Origin: Bacteroidales bacterium
GTDB taxonomy: Bacteria > Bacteroidota > Bacteroidia > Bacteroidales > UBA932
Length of the DNA stretch: 64,000 bases
Reading direction: 5' to 3'
NCBI GenBank assembly: GCA_017630215.1
Contig: JAGBVR010000003.1
Location: forward strand, 62,001-126,000
Shown: positions 45,187 to 52,395 of the stretch, one piece after another
Layout: the number at the start of each line of letters is the position of its first letter
How positions within the stretch are numbered: the first letter of the stretch is position 1
Notes under the pieces: model-generated
Told to the model about the DNA's origin: nothing
The model's database searches: none
The model's input: only the letters and a program-made list of their open reading frames with translations
Program-made: the position numbers and the translations under genes

Positions 45187-47046
45187 ATGATAGCAACACT
45201 TATAATTTTATTAATTTCAGCCATCTTTTTTGTCAGCGGCAAGGTTCGCTCTGACCTGGTGGCTATCTGTGCCCTCCTGGCACTTCTGCTCTGTCAGGTA
45301 TTGAACCCTTCCGAAGCCCTTTCCGGCTTCTCTAACACTACGGTCATAATGATGGTCGGACTTTTCATAGTCGGAGGAGGAATCTTCCAGACCGGTTTGG
45401 CCAAAATGATCGGAAGTAAGGTTATGACTCTTGCGGGAAAGAGCGAGTTGAGGCTTTTCCTTCTGGTGATGATCGTTACTTCTGCTATAGGAATGTTTGT
45501 AAGCAATACCGGAACAGTGGCATTGATGCTTCCGATTGTCGTCAGTATGGCAGCTGCTGCAGGAACTTCTTCACGACGGTTGCTGATGCCATTGGCCTTT
45601 GCCAGCAGTATGGGAGGTATGATGACTCTTATCGGTACACCTCCTAACCTTATTGTAAGCGACACTCTTGTTTCTGCAGGATATGAGCCTCTTGGCTTCT
45701 TTTCTTTCCTCCCCGTAGGTATCGTGACACTTGTGGTGGGTATCCTGTATATGCTTCCCGCTACCAGGATGCTGACAGCCAGGGAGAAGTCCAAGGACAA
45801 GAAGAAGGATGGCAAGTCTTTGAAGGAACTGGTGAAGGAGTATGGAGTCACTGACAATCTTTTCCGTGTTCACATCAAGAATCACGATTCCAAGGCCATC
45901 GGTCAGACTGTTGTGGATCTGAATATTTACAGAGAATATGGAGTAAATGTTCTTGAGCTCAGGCGCAGTACGGGTCAGAACCGCTTTGTCCGCACCGTGA
46001 ACCAGCAGCTTGCTTCCCCTGACCTTGTGCTTAAGCAGAATGATGTGCTGTATCTTTCCGGAGACATCGACATGGTCACAAAGTTTGCAGAAGATTATTC
46101 GCTCAGGCTTCTGGACAATCATGTTGATGAGATAGATGGAAGCTCGTCAAATGCTTCGATGGATTTCTTCGATATCGGAGTTGCTGAGATATTGATCATG
46201 CCGACATCTTCTATGATCAACCGCACCATTATTGACGCAGGCTTCCGCAGCAAGTTCAGCGTCAATGTACTGGGCATCAGAAGAAAGAAGGAATATATCC
46301 TGAATGATCTGGGCAGCGTCAAGATGCTGAATGGTGACGTGCTGCTTGTACAAGGAGCATGGAAGGATATCGCACGCATGAAGAATGAGTCGACCAACTG
46401 GGTAGTTCTCGGAGAGCCTCTCCAGGAAGCTGCGAAGGTGACACTTGACCACAAGGCCCCTATTGCTGCAATCATAATGATAGGTATGATTGTGATGATG
46501 GTAGTGGACAGCATCCCGGTAGCTCCGGTGACATCAGTTCTTCTTGCAGCTGTGCTTATGGTGGTAACAGGCTGCGTACGCAGTGTCGAAGCAGCCTACA
46601 AGACCATCAACTGGCAGACAATCGTGCTATTTGCCGCTATGCTTCCGATGTCTATCGCCCTTGAGAAGACAGGAGTTTCAGAAATGATCTCGAACAGTAT
46701 TGTGACTGGTCTTGGAGGCAGCGGTCCACGTATTCTTCTGGCAGGAATATATGCGGCGACATCCGTAATGACGATATTCATCAGCAACACTGTGACAGCC
46801 GTGCTTATGGCACCGATTGCTCTTCAGTGTGCAATGCAGATTGGGGTGAGCCCGGTTCCATTCATGTTCGCTGTAGCAGTAGCGGCAAGCATGTGCTTTG
46901 CCTCGCCGTTCTCGACACCGCCTAATGCGCTTGTCATGTCTGCGGGACAATATACATTCATGGACTATGTGAAGGTCGGACTTCCACTCCAGATCCTTAT
47001 GGGAGTAGTAATGGTGTTCGCTCTTCCGCTGCTCTTCCCATTCTGA
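45187..47046 (+). CDS. SLC13-family anion permease with two TrkA-C (RCK_C) domains
   Basis: A 619-aa membrane protein. Two halves of ArsB/SLC13-type helices carry the symmetric motifs FVSNTGTVALMLPIVVSMA with IGTPPNLIVSDT, and FISNTVTAVLMAPIALQCAM with STPPNALVMSAG. Between them, residues about 210-400 are two RCK_C domains (IGQTVVDLNIYREYGVNVLE and INRTIIDAGFRSKFSVNVLG). This layout is that of Na+/sulfate or dicarboxylate symporters. Sulfate uptake would fit the neighbouring methionine genes, but that is inference. Confidence 0.91.
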   Translation: MIATLIILLISAIFFVSGKVRSDLVAICALLALLLCQVLNPSEALSGFSNTTVIMMVGLFIVGGGIFQTGLAKMIGSKVMTLAGKSELRLFLLVMIVTSAIGMFVSNTGTVALMLPIVVSMAAAAGTSSRRLLMPLAFASSMGGMMTLIGTPPNLIVSDTLVSAGYEPLGFFSFLPVGIVTLVVGILYMLPATRMLTAREKSKDKKKDGKSLKELVKEYGVTDNLFRVHIKNHDSKAIGQTVVDLNIYREYGVNVLELRRSTGQNRFVRTVNQQLASPDLVLKQNDVLYLSGDIDMVTKFAEDYSLRLLDNHVDEIDGSSSNASMDFFDIGVAEILIMPTSSMINRTIIDAGFRSKFSVNVLGIRRKKEYILNDLGSVKMLNGDVLLVQGAWKDIARMKNESTNWVVLGEPLQEAAKVTLDHKAPIAAIIMIGMIVMMVVDSIPVAPVTSVLLAAVLMVVTGCVRSVEAAYKTINWQTIVLFAAMLPMSIALEKTGVSEMISNSIVTGLGGSGPRILLAGIYAATSVMTIFISNTVTAVLMAPIALQCAMQIGVSPVPFMFAVAVAASMCFASPFSTPPNALVMSAGQYTFMDYVKVGLPLQILMGVVMVFALPLLFPF

Positions 47047-47110
47047 TATAGATAACAAAATAGAAAGGGCAGTAATTCAACCTTGTGAGCTGCCATATCA
47101 TTCCCATTTC

Positions 47111-47158
47111 ATGAACAAAGAGGCGACGAATCTCACGACTGGTCACCTCTTTGTTCAT
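47111..47158. terminator. Hairpin shared with the direct repeats, end of cassette B
   Basis: ATGAACAAAGAGG...CCTCTTTGTTCAT with an inner part reading GACCAGTCGTGAGATTCGTC on the minus strand, the same core as at 25101 and 26967. It sits between convergent permease and cassette B and may end both transcripts. Confidence 0.8.
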
Positions 47159-47224
47159 TTTTATTATGAAGTTTGCATATTATAGCCGGCTATCAACAGT
47201 GCTCTGTAAGCCATGCCCTCTTAT

Positions 47225-47361
47225 CCGTTTTCCAGGTTGCGCCGGCTCGTGGCCGTCGTGAGAGTACGTCCCCGAAGGGAGGAAGAAAGTATTGCTGAAC
47301 GATCGTTTGCTGGTACAAAATTAGGGAGTTATATAGAGACTGTGAAGCAAATACTAAAGTA
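47225..47361 (-). repeat. Downstream region shared with cassette A (copy B)
   Basis: On the minus strand, TACTAAAGTA-type core (47352-47361), CCAGCAAACGATCGTTCAGC, then CCTTCGGGGACGTACTCTC and ACGACGGCCACGAG. The first half matches 22352-22420 and the second half matches 24160-24205, which are 1.7 kb apart in cassette A. The join shows deletion of the rSAM2 region. No gene was recognised here. Confidence 0.8.
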
Positions 47362-47366
47362 CTGCA

Positions 47367-48365
47367 TCACCTGAATCCTATTTTCTGAGGACGGAGAATC
47401 CTGGCATTTTCTACATTTGGGACAGGTATATCTTCAGGTTCAATCGTTATCAAGACATCAATATCTTCCGACGTAACACCTTCTGCCATACACCTTTGTG
47501 CATGTCGTAGAATTACAGCCTGATATAGATTCTCCATTTCGCGAGCATTTCCCCATGTTTCCGGATCTCGGTTGTTGTATAAATCCTTGATGCAATTCTC
47601 CAACTGTGCTTCGGCCTCATCACCAAGATTATAACCCATCTTTTCGAACTTTGCACAAGCAATAGTTCTTAGTTCCGAGACGTTGAAATCTGCGAAGGTG
47701 AAGACATTTGGAAAACGGCTGGTCAAGCCTGGGTTGACAGAAAGAAGTTCATGCATCTTATCCGGATATCCAGCCAAAACAATTGCGATATCTCTATTTT
47801 TATCGTCAGCCAAAATATCCAGAAGCATCTGGATTACAATTCTTCCCGGGTCTTTGTCGTCATTTGTGGCGAGGAGATACGCTTCATCAATAAACAAAAC
47901 GCCACCCTGAGCCAATTTAAGTATCTTACCCACAACACTTTCCGCATGTCCCCAATACTTATCGATAAAGCTGGAACGATCAGCAATCACGACTTGACCT
48001 GTCGACAAAAGCCCAATATCATAAAGCAGGCTGGCGTATAATCTTGCGACAGTGGTCTTGCCGCATCCGACTGACCCGGTAAATATGGCATGAAGGTTTA
48101 TATCCTGACTCGACGACAAAGTAAGTGGGGCCATCAAAGCATTATAGCATGCAAATGTTGACAGTTCCTCTATCTTGCGTTTTACTTCTTCCAATCCTGT
48201 CAATTCCATCAAGGCACGTCTGGGGTCGGATTCTCGACGATAGACCTCTACTTTCGGTATTGACAACACTTTCTTCCCCCCCGGGGTATTCATCATAGAA
48301 ATCCGGATCATCCTCAACCCATTTCCTGATATCCACCCGCTTAGGCGGAGACTCAAACTCTTCAT
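47367..48365 (-). CDS. AAA+ module of the cassette B ATPase (AAA-3), separated by a frameshift
   Basis: The part from about 48270 downwards codes for a CbbX-type AAA+ module: TGLEEVKRKIEELSTF, Walker A TGSVGCGKTTVARLY, Walker B GGVLFIDEAYLLATND, arginine region SRFPNVFTFADFN, and tail RPQKIGFR. The first roughly 30 residues of this open frame are out-of-frame sequence; the true upstream part is in the other frame (48142-48987). The two join at C7 48276-48282 (G7 on the coding strand). With six G the gene would be one 539-aa protein like AAA-1 and AAA-2. Walker A reads GSVGCGKTT instead of GNPGTGKST. Confidence 0.85.
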   Translation of the reverse strand: MKSLSLRLSGWISGNGLRMIRISMMNTPGGKKVLSIPKVEVYRRESDPRRALMELTGLEEVKRKIEELSTFACYNALMAPLTLSSSQDINLHAIFTGSVGCGKTTVARLYASLLYDIGLLSTGQVVIADRSSFIDKYWGHAESVVGKILKLAQGGVLFIDEAYLLATNDDKDPGRIVIQMLLDILADDKNRDIAIVLAGYPDKMHELLSVNPGLTSRFPNVFTFADFNVSELRTIACAKFEKMGYNLGDEAEAQLENCIKDLYNNRDPETWGNAREMENLYQAVILRHAQRCMAEGVTSEDIDVLITIEPEDIPVPNVENARILRPQKIGFR

Positions 48366-48987
48366 CAGAAATCACGGGCCTGCCCTCTCCATCTGTTTCC
48401 TCCACGAACTTAGAGTTATATTTCTTCCGATCATACGAAGAAGGCTCGGCATCCCTGACTGACTCAAGAAATGACGCCACATCTGAAGATAGAGCAATAT
48501 CATCACAAGATATTTTCCGGAGATTTTCCGTCAGATTCTCAAGCGACATCCTTACTTTGACATTAAGGCGCCTCCAGCCGCGCTCCATATCCACGGAATT
48601 AACGATATTGCTATCTGTAAGAAGCAGTCCAGCTATCTTATCCTTCGCTACCTCGCAATGCTCGGAAAATGCCTCCATATAAGAGACAAGTTCATACACA
48701 GGGCTCTTTCTTCTGGACGCAGATGTATGATAACATGGATATGAGCACCCTTCTCCGATATACTCATTTGCCATTTCGCATTTGTCATTCATGGCATGAT
48801 CAAGCATAATGAACACGTGCTCTTCTCCCTTGGAACACAGATAGATATGCCTATCCTGAAGTTCCTTTACCAGCACAAGCCTGCTGGATTTTCCCGAAAT
48901 CACTGTCATGAAACCCGACCACATCGTATCTTCATCTCTCCTCTCCAGGATGGAGAGGAAGAGTTGCTTCAAACTTATCGGTTTCAT
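48142..48987 (-). CDS. N-terminal domain of the cassette B ATPase (AAA-3), frameshifted
   Basis: Residues 1 to about 235 correspond to the N-terminal domain of AAA-1 and AAA-2 (HIYLCSKGEEHVFIMLDHAM aligns with RLYLCVAAEEAVILMIDEY; VAKDKIAGLLLTDSNIVNSV aligns with FASVMLTTSNIIN). After EYPGG the frame runs into unrelated residues and should switch to the frame of 47367-48365. The start ATG overlaps the stop of the preceding gene (ATGA). The G7 tract may be a sequencing error, a mutation, or a slippage switch. Confidence 0.82.
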   Translation of the reverse strand: MKPISLKQLFLSILERRDEDTMWSGFMTVISGKSSRLVLVKELQDRHIYLCSKGEEHVFIMLDHAMNDKCEMANEYIGEGCSYPCYHTSASRRKSPVYELVSYMEAFSEHCEVAKDKIAGLLLTDSNIVNSVDMERGWRRLNVKVRMSLENLTENLRKISCDDIALSSDVASFLESVRDAEPSSYDRKKYNSKFVEETDGEGRPVISDEEFESPPKRVDIRKWVEDDPDFYDEYPGGEESVVNTESRGLSSRIRPQTCLDGIDRIGRSKTQDRGTVNICML

Positions 48988-49793
48988 TGTTTTTTCAAGA
49001 TTGGAACAATATCTTCATAAACCACATATTTTGGATTAATCTCTGGCCATAAGTTGTTTATATAGTCAGCATTTCTAGCTAAAGAAATCGCCACCCCGAA
49101 ATCATCAAGCGTAGCATCAACAAAATCCCGGTACCTTCGATAGTTTTCAGACTGGACATCTGACAATTTCGTAAAGAGTTCCAGGGGTTCCGAATCAGAT
49201 TCCAATGCAAAATAGATCAGCAGCTGCGCTATGGTTTCCAGATATCCTTCCGAACACTTTCTGAAATACTCCGGAGCAGCCACATGATACTGCATCTTTA
49301 TAAATTTCGTGTCGCACCCGTTGTTCTCCATCAAGGCCAGACATATTCTCGTTTCTTCTTTCCAGAAAGGCGTCACCAACACCCCTTTAGGGCATTGAGT
49401 CACATAATGAGCAAGCATGTGGATCAATACCAAAGCCCTCAGGAGATCTTCATTGACCTCAAGCAAGCTGGCATTTGCTGCAATAGCCCTGTCATATAAG
49501 GTGATCGAGAATGTTTCCGGTATATAGCATCCCATCTTCTCCATATCAAAGAAACCATCATTCTCGTCGCGACATGCAAAAAAATCCTTTCTCAGCAGAT
49601 TAAAACGCTCGCCATCAGCGCTTTCCACCCATGGATTTTGCTTTACCAGCTCCGGTTCCAGGGAACGGTCGATCTCGATATACGGAAGTAAGATATTTGA
49701 ACTTTCTCTCTCTCCGAACAAGTATCCTGAAAAAATACTTAGGAGGAATCTGTCGGAGTCGGTCAGTCTGTATTGTTCTTTTACGTAATACAT
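48984..49793 (-). CDS. Unrecognised 269-aa protein with HMLAH motif (cassette B)
   Basis: I do not recognise the family. No signal peptide. Residues about 125-200 read LVLIHMLAHYVTQCPKGVLV, then WKEETRICLALMENN and SEGYLETIAQLLIYFALES. The spacing of HxxxH and the later E-x-x-A-Q is like a zinc-peptidase core (HExxH...E), but the catalytic Glu would be Met, so it may be an inactive or merely look-alike fold. It lies between the short peptide and the AAA+ gene, overlapping the latter by ATGA. A truncated copy is at 21538-21780. Confidence 0.75.
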   Translation of the reverse strand: MYYVKEQYRLTDSDRFLLSIFSGYLFGERESSNILLPYIEIDRSLEPELVKQNPWVESADGERFNLLRKDFFACRDENDGFFDMEKMGCYIPETFSITLYDRAIAANASLLEVNEDLLRALVLIHMLAHYVTQCPKGVLVTPFWKEETRICLALMENNGCDTKFIKMQYHVAAPEYFRKCSEGYLETIAQLLIYFALESDSEPLELFTKLSDVQSENYRRYRDFVDATLDDFGVAISLARNADYINNLWPEINPKYVVYEDIVPILKKQ

Positions 49794-49899
49794 AATACTT
49801 TTCTTTTAGTAGTTTTTGTAATCCCTGCAGTAAAGTCAGATTCAACTTTTTCCACCGGGCATAATTCATTTCGCACTTCACGATTGTTACGGCATATTG

Positions 49900-50013
49900 T
49901 CAGAGGAGATAACTATCGTCACAATAACGTCTCTTGATTATTTCCTCCTCGGCTACAGCCCTATTGATGAAGAGGAACGGGTCGGAATAAGGTGTGTTAC
50001 AACTTTGTCTCAT
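49900..50013 (-). CDS. Short precursor-like peptide of cassette B (37 aa)
   Basis: Too short for usual gene callers. The peptide starts MRQSCNTPYSDPFLFINRAV and ends AEEEIIKRRYCDDSYLL. It matches the leader of the 74-aa peptide at 21295 and shares its DDSY-L end, but lacks the intervening 35 or so residues. High conservation of the first 30 codons and identical position ahead of the HMLAH gene argue that it is real. Whether a core remains is unclear. Confidence 0.7.
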   Translation of the reverse strand: MRQSCNTPYSDPFLFINRAVAEEEIIKRRYCDDSYLL

Positions 50014-50078
50014 AACTTGAAGGTTTTAAATGGTTAGCAATAAATTTTTCCACATGAGCTCTTGTTTTTAATGCATTA
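50014..50078 (-). pseudogene. Remnant of rSAM1 C-terminus in cassette B
   Basis: The minus strand encodes NALKTRAHVEKFIANHLKP immediately before the peptide start, matching HAIKSIYTHIENFIINHLTP at the end of rSAM1. The rest of that gene is absent; the shared upstream region resumes at about 50095. This shows deletion of rSAM1 from cassette B. Confidence 0.8.
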
Positions 50079-50094
50079 TCATATATTGAAAATC

Positions 50095-50208
50095 CGCGTT
50101 GTTTACTATTGGCTCAAACGCATTGCCTAGTAAATAAAAGAACCTAGCATGTAAATGTGTCCGAAAGAACGGCATTTTAAAGGAGAGGGAGAGCAAAGTA
50201 CTTTAGTA
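50095..50208 (-). repeat. Upstream region shared by cassettes A and B (copy B)
   Basis: Minus strand: TACTAAAGTA (50208-50199), GCTCTCCCTCTCCTT, AGGCAATGCGTTTGAGCC, AGTAAACAACGC. Counterpart of 20046-20165. Its distal half must hold the promoter, if any. Confidence 0.8.
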
Positions 50209-50233
50209 TTGCAACAAACCAGATTCGTGCATA

Positions 50234-50268
50234 TGAAAAAAAATGGTGTGACCGATGATCACACCATT
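50234..50268 (-). terminator. Terminator of the CotH/GH92 operon
   Basis: AATGGTGTGA pairs with TCACACCATT and on the minus strand is followed by TTTTTTT, 29 bases after the CotH stop. It resembles the stem at 20003-20041. Confidence 0.85.
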
Positions 50269-50296
50269 TGAAACATATATATCGATTTTTAAGTTA

Positions 50297-52327
50297 TTAT
50301 TGATTATTCTTTACATACACATCAAATTTGACAAGGCGTTCTTTCACACAGTTTTTGAGAAAATTGACCTCTGCCTCATATGTACCGAGTGCTTGAAAAT
50401 TCATATGTACCTGAGAGTTAAGGATATCCCAGCGCTTGAAGTTCAGTTCCTGTGATTCCTGAAGAAGGACATGTGTCCGGTCCAGATATTCCGGAAGACT
50501 CTTGAGATCACCTTCTTCAAGGGCCTGGTTCCAATACTGAGCGAGCAGCTTCCTGGCCTCAGGATCCTCCTTGACGATTCTTCTTGCGATATCCCTGACA
50601 GCATCGCTTGCAGGAGACGGAACAAAGAGGAAGATGAAATCGTCATTGGCATTGACTGGATATGATCTGTAGTCATTGTCGAAGGAGAGGTCGTGATCCC
50701 ATGTAGGGCCTGCGTATAACTTGCCATCGGTCGCATCCTTGTACATATAGACACTCCAGAGAAGGTCGGTATTGCCACAGAAATCTCCTACCAGAAGGTT
50801 GCGGAGGAAACTTTCCAAATCGAGGTACTTCCTGTATCCCTTTTCCGGATCGGTGAAATCTTCCCCCAATGCCGCCGTTTCCATCTGATTGAAGAATGAT
50901 TCAATATGCTGCCTCTGAGCATCCGTGATATCATCTTCATCAGGATGCTTGATGGTCACAGGAGTACCTCGCCAAGACCAGAAGGCCGAAACCTCCTTCC
51001 ATGCATAAGCGTCAATTTCTATCAGATATCCATCCTTGGCAGGAACCCTTCCTTCGGCAGCCTCCACCTGGTCACAAAGCTGATAACACCCTCTGTATTC
51101 ACCATTTACAATCACATCCACCGGATGACAATAAGGTGTATAAGTCTGCCCTATTCTCCTGCTGGCTTCGAAAGCGAGAATATTCCTCATCAAGGATTTG
51201 TCGCTATAGTTACTTATCAATGTCCATTTTTTCGCAGATGCAGGAGCTCCTAAAGGACTCTGCTTCGACTTGAACTTCAGTCTGTAAGGCTTCTTCGGAA
51301 ACTGATCCCAGCTGGCATTTCCTCGTCCTCGCACTCCCGTCTCAGCAGCGGCAAGAAGATTTGTGCCATCCTCAGAAATGACATACACAGTGCTGGATAA
51401 CTCTTCTTCTTTTGAAACGATTTCCTGAGAGCCTTCCGTATTGATCACCACTGTCGGAAGATTGGTCAGCTGGTATAGTTTCGAATCGTCTCCTTCATCT
51501 TCATAACCATAGAATTCCAGTTCGGCGAGATTGCACCTTACATCGTTAGGGGACACATAACGTACATAGCGGAATCCTCTGGAACAGCTGGTCTGTTCAT
51601 AAGTCATCTGTCTCTCCGGAGCTGACTGCTTGATCATATGGATAGGGAGAGCATCGCTGAAGTCAGGATTGTTCGCACCTTCTATCATCGCAAGTTCCAC
51701 TCTGTGTGGCTGAGTGATTCTAGGCGAATAACCGACCTTTGTAATGACATGCTTCGAGCCCAGGTCCAGCCCCACCCAGGTTCCGGAACGTTCATAAGAG
51801 GCAAAATATGTCTCGTAGTCACCGTCAAAGACATTATTCTTCACATTTACGGTAGTAGACTGGCTGCCAGAGCTGTAATCCACTGAATATTTGGAACCTA
51901 TGACCGTACCAGAGAGCTTTGTCGGCTTTGGATCCGGCTTTTTGTCAGTAGTGGCTGTGATATGATCCTCAGTCCAGACCTGATCATCAGACTTAGTATA
52001 AGCCCATCCCCAGATATAATAGGTAGTATTGTCCTTCAGGCCATTGATGACGATTTCATTGGTTCCATCTGACGGGACTCCTGCACTCTTCAGACCTCTT
52101 CCTCCTTTCTTGTCTGAAAACTCACTGTATGTGACTCCCCAGCGGTTGAACATGTCCAGATCCTTACCGGAGGCTGAAATCGTCAGGGTTATACTGCTGG
52201 CATCGCAGACTGCATTCCCAAGCGAGAGAATGATGTCAGGTTTGCTCGGAGTATGTGGTTCATCCGGCTCAGTGCATCCGACCAGAAGAAAGGACAAGGC
52301 TGTAAAAAAACGGAGTAAAGGCTTCAT
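50297..52327 (-). CDS. CotH-kinase-family lipoprotein with discoidin-like domain (copy 1)
   Basis: A 676-aa lipoprotein (lipobox FLLVGC). Residues about 30-130 are Fn3-like, 140-280 an F5/8-type carbohydrate-binding domain (VFDGDYETYFASYERSGTWVG, VGLDLGSKHVITKVGYSPR). Residues about 290-660 are a CotH kinase-like domain: VRGRGNASWDQFPKKPYRLK, NGEYRGCYQLCDQVEAAEGR, and GPTWDHDLSFDND with the metal-binding Asp pair. Bacillus CotH phosphorylates spore coat proteins; the substrate of these surface proteins is unknown. It ends a four-gene operon with two GH92 enzymes and a paralogous CotH. Confidence 0.88.
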   Translation of the reverse strand: MKPLLRFFTALSFLLVGCTEPDEPHTPSKPDIILSLGNAVCDASSITLTISASGKDLDMFNRWGVTYSEFSDKKGGRGLKSAGVPSDGTNEIVINGLKDNTTYYIWGWAYTKSDDQVWTEDHITATTDKKPDPKPTKLSGTVIGSKYSVDYSSGSQSTTVNVKNNVFDGDYETYFASYERSGTWVGLDLGSKHVITKVGYSPRITQPHRVELAMIEGANNPDFSDALPIHMIKQSAPERQMTYEQTSCSRGFRYVRYVSPNDVRCNLAELEFYGYEDEGDDSKLYQLTNLPTVVINTEGSQEIVSKEEELSSTVYVISEDGTNLLAAAETGVRGRGNASWDQFPKKPYRLKFKSKQSPLGAPASAKKWTLISNYSDKSLMRNILAFEASRRIGQTYTPYCHPVDVIVNGEYRGCYQLCDQVEAAEGRVPAKDGYLIEIDAYAWKEVSAFWSWRGTPVTIKHPDEDDITDAQRQHIESFFNQMETAALGEDFTDPEKGYRKYLDLESFLRNLLVGDFCGNTDLLWSVYMYKDATDGKLYAGPTWDHDLSFDNDYRSYPVNANDDFIFLFVPSPASDAVRDIARRIVKEDPEARKLLAQYWNQALEEGDLKSLPEYLDRTHVLLQESQELNFKRWDILNSQVHMNFQALGTYEAEVNFLKNCVKERLVKFDVYVKNNQ

Positions 52328-52395
52328 GGTATTTATTTTTTTAGATTCTTACGATCGGACAAGCCCGCTCAGAATGACAGGAATGATAAGGACTG

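Noticed and set aside
49615-49881. 88-codon minus-strand frame
   Set aside because: It overlaps the 269-aa gene in another frame and has no counterpart feature; the conserved protein is in the other frame.
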